DNA of 46,198 bases from Clostridiales bacterium (lineage in GTDB: Bacteria; Bacillota; Clostridia; Oscillospirales; Oscillospiraceae), in assembly GCA_022785125.1 (NCBI GenBank), contig JALFRA010000028.1, positions 1 through 46,198 on the forward strand, written 5' to 3'. A program made the position numbers and the translations under genes. The notes beneath the pieces were generated by a model. The model had not been told where the DNA came from. It was given only the letters and a program-made list of their open reading frames with translations, and made no database searches. This document shows, one piece after another, positions 42,901 through 46,198 of this stretch. Position 1 is the stretch's first letter; the number at the start of each line of letters is the position of its first letter.

Positions 42901-45900
42901 TTGTCTGGTCCGGGGAAGATTATGATCCTACCGCTGCCAAGGAATACACCGTAACGGGCAACTATGTCCTGGGCGATACCATCACCAATCCCGGTGGCTT
43001 TGCTCTGACTGCCGTGGTCGCTGTGCGGCGGGACAGTTCCACCCCTCAGGAGCCTTTTGCCGGTAATCTGGCGCTGAATAAGGCCCATCAGGCATCTGGT
43101 GTTTCCGGATCTTCGGACGATCCTCAGTCCTGGAAGGCCCTGGACGGCGATCCCAGCAACCGGTGGTGCGCGGGTCCTGCCATCAAGGAGACCGGCAGCG
43201 TGGATGCGCCTCAGACTCCGGGCGTGGAGTGGATCATCGTGGATCTGAACACCGGCAAAGACGGAGAAGATCTGAGCGGCACCAATGAGCTTACCGATAT
43301 TACGCTGAAATGCTACACAGATAAATCCTGGCCCACCAAATATGATATCTACGTCTCCGACGAGCCCTTTACGGTACAAGACGGCAAGGTAAGCGGCGGT
43401 ACAAAGGCTGCCAGCGCGTCCTATGATCCTACCGATCAAAAAGGTCACGACGATCAGGTAACTGTACTGCCTGAGGGCACCAGTGGTCGGTATGTGTGCG
43501 TAGTGTTTAATGAGATCAACAAGTATGCCACCGGCGCCACTGGCATCAGTGTGGCTGAACTGAAAATCAATGGTACCAAGACTTATTCGGCCGGCGTTGG
43601 AGCGGAAGAGAATCTTTCTCTGGAGCACCCCGTCTATGCCTCCGGTATGGAACTGAGTTCTGGATTTGAACCCAGCAAGAGTGTGGACGGCGATACCGGC
43701 ACTCGGTGGAGCAGCAACTGGGTGGGTCCCGAAGTGGCGACAGATTCCAACGGCGCCTGGATCGTGATCGATCTTGGGGAAGATGTGGCTGATGTCACCG
43801 GGATCTCCATGTCCTACTTTAATAAGACCTGGTCCGATGAATATTGGATTCAGGTTGCGGGCAGCGACTATACGCCCCAGGACTACAGCAAAGAGAACCT
43901 CTATCAGACTATGAATAATAAAGAGGCTCTCACCGGCCAAAACGCAAAGGATGCCAATGCCTGGACTACCATTGCCACTGTGACGCAGTCGGGAACGGAA
44001 TCTGGCGCTACCCACAGCGTGGCCAAGGCGGACTTTACAAAGCCCATTCCTGCGGGCACCCGTTATCTCCGGCTCTATTTTGAGAAGGGCAATAGTGTTA
44101 TACCTAGAGAAAGTACCTGCATCGGCCTGAAAGAAGTTACCGTTACCGGTACCCGGTTTGTGGCGCCTGCGGAGCCTAACGTGGAATCGGTCAAACCTGC
44201 CACTGCCACAGGCGTTCTTGGAACAGCCTTTGGCGATCTGAATCTGCCTGAGACGGTAGCCGCAACTCTGGCTGACGGCACTTCGATCACCCTGAATGTG
44301 ACCTGGAGCGACGAGGGATATAATTCCAACAGCGCGGAGCAGACTCTGACCGGTACGCTTCAGTGTCAGGACCCCGTGACCAACACGGATGGTGTGAAGG
44401 CAGAACTGCACCTTACGCTGACGGAAGAACCCAAGGCTGTCTCCGCAGCCGTGAACCCGGCTTCTGTCACGGCACAGCAGGGCACCGCTTTTGCCGAGCT
44501 CGGTCTGCCCACTCGGGCTGTGGTCGAGATGAGCGACAGTACCTTTGTGGTATGCAATGTGGCCTGGACGGAAAGCGATTATGCCGCCGAGAGCGAAGCT
44601 GCCCAGACCATTCACGGCACCCTGGACGCAGTGAATGACCTTGGTGTGACCATCACTGTGGAGCGGCCCGATACCACGGCTCCTGCGGCGCCCGCCGGAC
44701 TGGCCGCTTCCGGAGTCACGCAGACCGGCGCCACGGTCACCTGGACGCCCTCCGCGGAGGCCGACCTGGCCGGTTATCGTGTCTATCTGAACGGAGCGTC
44801 TGACCCGGTGGCCGATATCACGGCCAGCACCTACGCCTTCTCCGGCCTGACTCCCAACGCAGAGTATACGGTAACGGTTACCGCCTACGACAGAAGCGGC
44901 AACGAGTCGCAGCCCGCATCCTGCACCTTTAAGACTGAGACTGCTGTGATGCACCATATCGAATACATCCTGTACAATGCCAGTGTGGACCCCAAGACAG
45001 ACAGTGTGATGGATGGGACCGACCTTACCTTCAAGTTGGTTCCCGCCGAGGGCTATATCCTGCCTGAGACCATTTCCGTGACCATGGGCGGCACTGCCCT
45101 TGAACAGGGCAAGGGGTATACTTACGACGCTGTCACTGGTAATGTCACCATCTCCAACATCAATGCGGAGGTGCTGATCCGGGCCGATGCCATCGACCCC
45201 AATGCGCCCAAGACGGTTACGGTGACCTTTGAAAGCAACGGCGGAAGCAGTGTACCTGAACAGACGGTCGAGGTCGGCAGCACTGTGGCCGAACCTGAGG
45301 CACCTGTTCGCGAGGGCTATGTGTTTGCAGGCTGGTATACCGACAATATATATACCACCCAGTGGAATTTCAGCGATCCTGTAAACGAGAGCATGACCCT
45401 GTACGCCAAGTGGGAGGATAATGGTTCCGGTGGTGTTCCCTCTACCTCCTACGCCATCACCGTGGACGAGACGGACAATGGCACTGTGACGTCCAGCCGC
45501 ACCCGCGCCTCCAAGGGTCTCACCATCACCTTGACTGTGAAGTCTGACGAGGGCTACAAGCTGGATACCATCACCGTCACCGACAAGAACGGCAGCGAGG
45601 TCAAGCTCACCGACAAGGGCGACGGAAAGTACACCTTCGCCATGCCTGCTTCCGCCGTCACCGTGAAAGCAGCATTTGTCAAGGACGATACCCCCGTGGA
45701 TACCGACACGCCCTTCACCGACGTGAAGGCCGACGAGTGGTTCTATGAGGCCGTGAAGTACGTCTGCGATAATAAGCTGATGGACGGCACATCCTCCACT
45801 ACCTTCGCTCCCCTCATGATCACCAACCGTGCCATGATCGTCACCATCCTGTGGCGGCTGGAGGGCCAGCCCAAGGCTGAGGCCACCTTGTCCTTCACCG

Positions 45901-46198
45901 ATGTGGAGAGCGGTGTGTGGTACACCGACGCTGTGAACTGGGCCGCCTCCAAGGGTATCGTCAAGGGCTACAGCGACACCGTGTTTGCCCCCAACGACAC
46001 CGTGACCCGGGAGCAGCTGGCCACCATCCTGTACCGCTACGCTGAGAGCAAGGGCTACGATGTGTCCGCCAAGGGCGATCTGACCACCTTCGCCGACGGC
46101 GCCAACACCTCCTCCTGGGCCGCTGAGGCCATGGAGTGGGCGGTAGGCTCCGGCCTGCTGTCCGGCAAGGACGGCGGCAAGCTGGATCCCACCGGCAC
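39984..46198 (+). CDS. giant secreted GH84 beta-N-acetylglucosaminidase with S-layer anchor (3' end outside window)
   Basis: At least 2071 codons. It has a signal peptide (residues 1-28, ending AFA) and an N-terminal GH84-associated domain (about 50-200). The catalytic GH84 barrel starts at YRGVIEGFYGGW near 210 and carries the catalytic Asp pair D335/D336 in ILNDDFGSG. Then come F5/8-type carbohydrate-binding modules (about 680-860 and 1030-1390), bacterial Ig-like domains (about 1400-1550), an Fn3 domain (about 1570-1650), an InlB-type repeat (near 1750-1815) and S-layer homology repeats from about 1907. GH84 enzymes remove beta-GlcNAc from mucin, hyaluronan or O-GlcNAc proteins. SLH repeats tether it to the cell wall. 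The start is ATG 39984 behind AAGGAG. Confidence 0.93.
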   Translation, partial: MKSRGNKQVLALLLAGTMLSTTVSPAFALQPPKEGMVEDSLVNGFSEDQGRYEIYPVPHSVVYPDGAVPFTMTKEVNVVVESGIDSYTKDFLEEILADYDMTMTTSSAVVAGKTNILLGVYGDEDKTVADPVPTARTDLFDDSDSTGMGKYDPYMLVADTTNNANGVVTIVGKDTDCVYYGLATLQMMFSSFAGQKFLPVEIEDYSNNLYRGVIEGFYGGWDVENRESVMRMGRDVKMNIFVYASKTDKYHTSDWDKLYPEDQMKDFKRLVEVGKETKVEFVWSVHLGSFFKGGVSTDPSNEAGYAEYNRRFDLLTKKLDQFYAIGVRQFHILNDDFGSGTHADAVNLLNRIMTDYVDKKGDCATIVYCPQHYNVGRAETDNGEELASFKNLDSRIPIYWTGATVNSPVEQKNYDYAYDRSGHDIVTWLNYPCNEHTGGRGIFLGDSQAYLQWAKGLKHHLGIISNPCNKPQVSKVGIYQLMCWNWNNESYDENYLDIWEDCFKYLQPEVYDAYLTIARNVGAAVGSNVPSRFPGRNPFPESDYLKDTMAAVLEKTKNGTLTAEDPDFVKLRDECQHIVEAIAYFKEHCTSAQLIGELNPWLSNLEKVAQAIQPALQAAVAVNSDNLAEAWAQYNAANTEKKSLNTYGGSKRLQPFITDLMEGVSTRIFEELSPQVSHTEPTLYAVIGGVRQEATASNAMLDGNAGSAAKYDVAQQANDYYGVDLGIEKTVRGVSILQGEKDEDSNYYHNATLEYSQDGIQWITLVPEVDSTHITLSDLAIRARYLRLRQTEDSSSKLNVREFTVDTSAGTFTSGAANEQNAMDGNLLTAFNSSAAGELVYTLKKPVHLDSVSVIQNSVSNASVTVKVGDNWETVGTADNTVWVGDTSQLGDISAIKVAWAAGSNVSIAEILLNGRLDEGEAGKAPLPLPSIYTAPNPEIEVEVAFGTELDRAGLPAQGTVTLSNGKEVTLPVVWSGEDYDPTAAKEYTVTGNYVLGDTITNPGGFALTAVVAVRRDSSTPQEPFAGNLALNKAHQASGVSGSSDDPQSWKALDGDPSNRWCAGPAIKETGSVDAPQTPGVEWIIVDLNTGKDGEDLSGTNELTDITLKCYTDKSWPTKYDIYVSDEPFTVQDGKVSGGTKAASASYDPTDQKGHDDQVTVLPEGTSGRYVCVVFNEINKYATGATGISVAELKINGTKTYSAGVGAEENLSLEHPVYASGMELSSGFEPSKSVDGDTGTRWSSNWVGPEVATDSNGAWIVIDLGEDVADVTGISMSYFNKTWSDEYWIQVAGSDYTPQDYSKENLYQTMNNKEALTGQNAKDANAWTTIATVTQSGTESGATHSVAKADFTKPIPAGTRYLRLYFEKGNSVIPRESTCIGLKEVTVTGTRFVAPAEPNVESVKPATATGVLGTAFGDLNLPETVAATLADGTSITLNVTWSDEGYNSNSAEQTLTGTLQCQDPVTNTDGVKAELHLTLTEEPKAVSAAVNPASVTAQQGTAFAELGLPTRAVVEMSDSTFVVCNVAWTESDYAAESEAAQTIHGTLDAVNDLGVTITVERPDTTAPAAPAGLAASGVTQTGATVTWTPSAEADLAGYRVYLNGASDPVADITASTYAFSGLTPNAEYTVTVTAYDRSGNESQPASCTFKTETAVMHHIEYILYNASVDPKTDSVMDGTDLTFKLVPAEGYILPETISVTMGGTALEQGKGYTYDAVTGNVTISNINAEVLIRADAIDPNAPKTVTVTFESNGGSSVPEQTVEVGSTVAEPEAPVREGYVFAGWYTDNIYTTQWNFSDPVNESMTLYAKWEDNGSGGVPSTSYAITVDETDNGTVTSSRTRASKGLTITLTVKSDEGYKLDTITVTDKNGSEVKLTDKGDGKYTFAMPASAVTVKAAFVKDDTPVDTDTPFTDVKADEWFYEAVKYVCDNKLMDGTSSTTFAPLMITNRAMIVTILWRLEGQPKAEATLSFTDVESGVWYTDAVNWAASKGIVKGYSDTVFAPNDTVTREQLATILYRYAESKGYDVSAKGDLTTFADGANTSSWAAEAMEWAVGSGLLSGKDGGKLDPTG

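Noticed and set aside
41376-44957. A 1193-codon open frame on the minus strand opposite the GH84 gene
   Set aside because: It lies fully antisense to an unmistakable multi-domain gene and arises from codon bias. The product has no family features.

Overview
The window reads as chromosomal DNA of an anaerobic, gut-type Firmicute, most likely Clostridia / Oscillospiraceae (Flavonifractor, Lawsonibacter or Intestinimonas-like). This is inferred from gene content (reverse rubrerythrin, Rnf-type subunits with ApbE, NADP-type glutamate dehydrogenase, CD3324 and DUF6514 proteins), Gram-positive ribosome binding sites (AGGAGG), many clear TTGACN-N17-TATNNT promoters and mostly GC-rich coding DNA. No sequence search was possible, so the genus is a guess.

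Layout. 1-3060: 5S rRNA (end of an rRNA operon), an aminoglycoside-nucleotidyltransferase-like gene with a DUF1643 gene (-), then sfsA and a GNAT acetyltransferase (+). 3060-5640: an AT-richer, probably acquired patch with an aminoglycoside phosphotransferase-like gene, a truncated acetyltransferase and a CD3324-type gene. 5680-9350: an ECF sigma / anti-sigma / secreted-protein operon, an XRE-S24 regulator and a DUF6514 gene. 9376-14374: an SLC13/ArsB-type permease, the paired radical-SAM genes TIGR03960/TIGR03936, and LrgA/LrgB. 14375-17666: an ArsR regulator, a DUF318/ArsP-like permease, a small thioredoxin and two small unknown proteins. 17744-24176 (-): a nine-gene redox operon with a cytidylate-kinase-like protein, DUF1622, a tandem-repeat lipoprotein, ApbE and RnfC-RnfD-RnfG, but no RnfA, RnfB or RnfE. 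24316-28214: a divergent two-component pair and a CorA magnesium/cobalt transporter. 28393-33562: citrate synthase, a COG2509 FAD oxidoreductase, gdhA and a small membrane protein. 33800-36452: a second cytidylate-kinase-like gene, an XRE membrane protein, reverse rubrerythrin and a chimeric ORF. 36516-39560: a lipoprotein/HTH divergent pair and a von Willebrand factor A protein. 39984-46198: the first 2071 codons of a giant secreted GH84 glycosidase with carbohydrate-binding, Ig-like, Fn3, InlB-type and S-layer domains, cut by the window end.

The most unusual structure is a small dispersed hairpin element seen twice (31527-31685 after gdhA and 35928-36064 after rubrerythrin). The two copies share a core of about 75 bp. 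Each copy sits directly at the T-run of the host gene terminator, and each is bounded by inverted repeats that differ between loci but are copied from the last codons of the adjacent gene. Downstream of each copy the gene end is repeated in direct orientation (38 bp exact at gdhA, 20 of 21 bp at rubrerythrin). Known mobile elements do not obviously explain this.

Functionally the window combines redox and energy genes (Rnf-like CDG plus ApbE, rubrerythrin, glutamate dehydrogenase, citrate synthase), host-glycan degradation (GH84) and envelope sensing (ECF operon, two-component system, lipoproteins). Accessory resistance genes lie near the rRNA operon.
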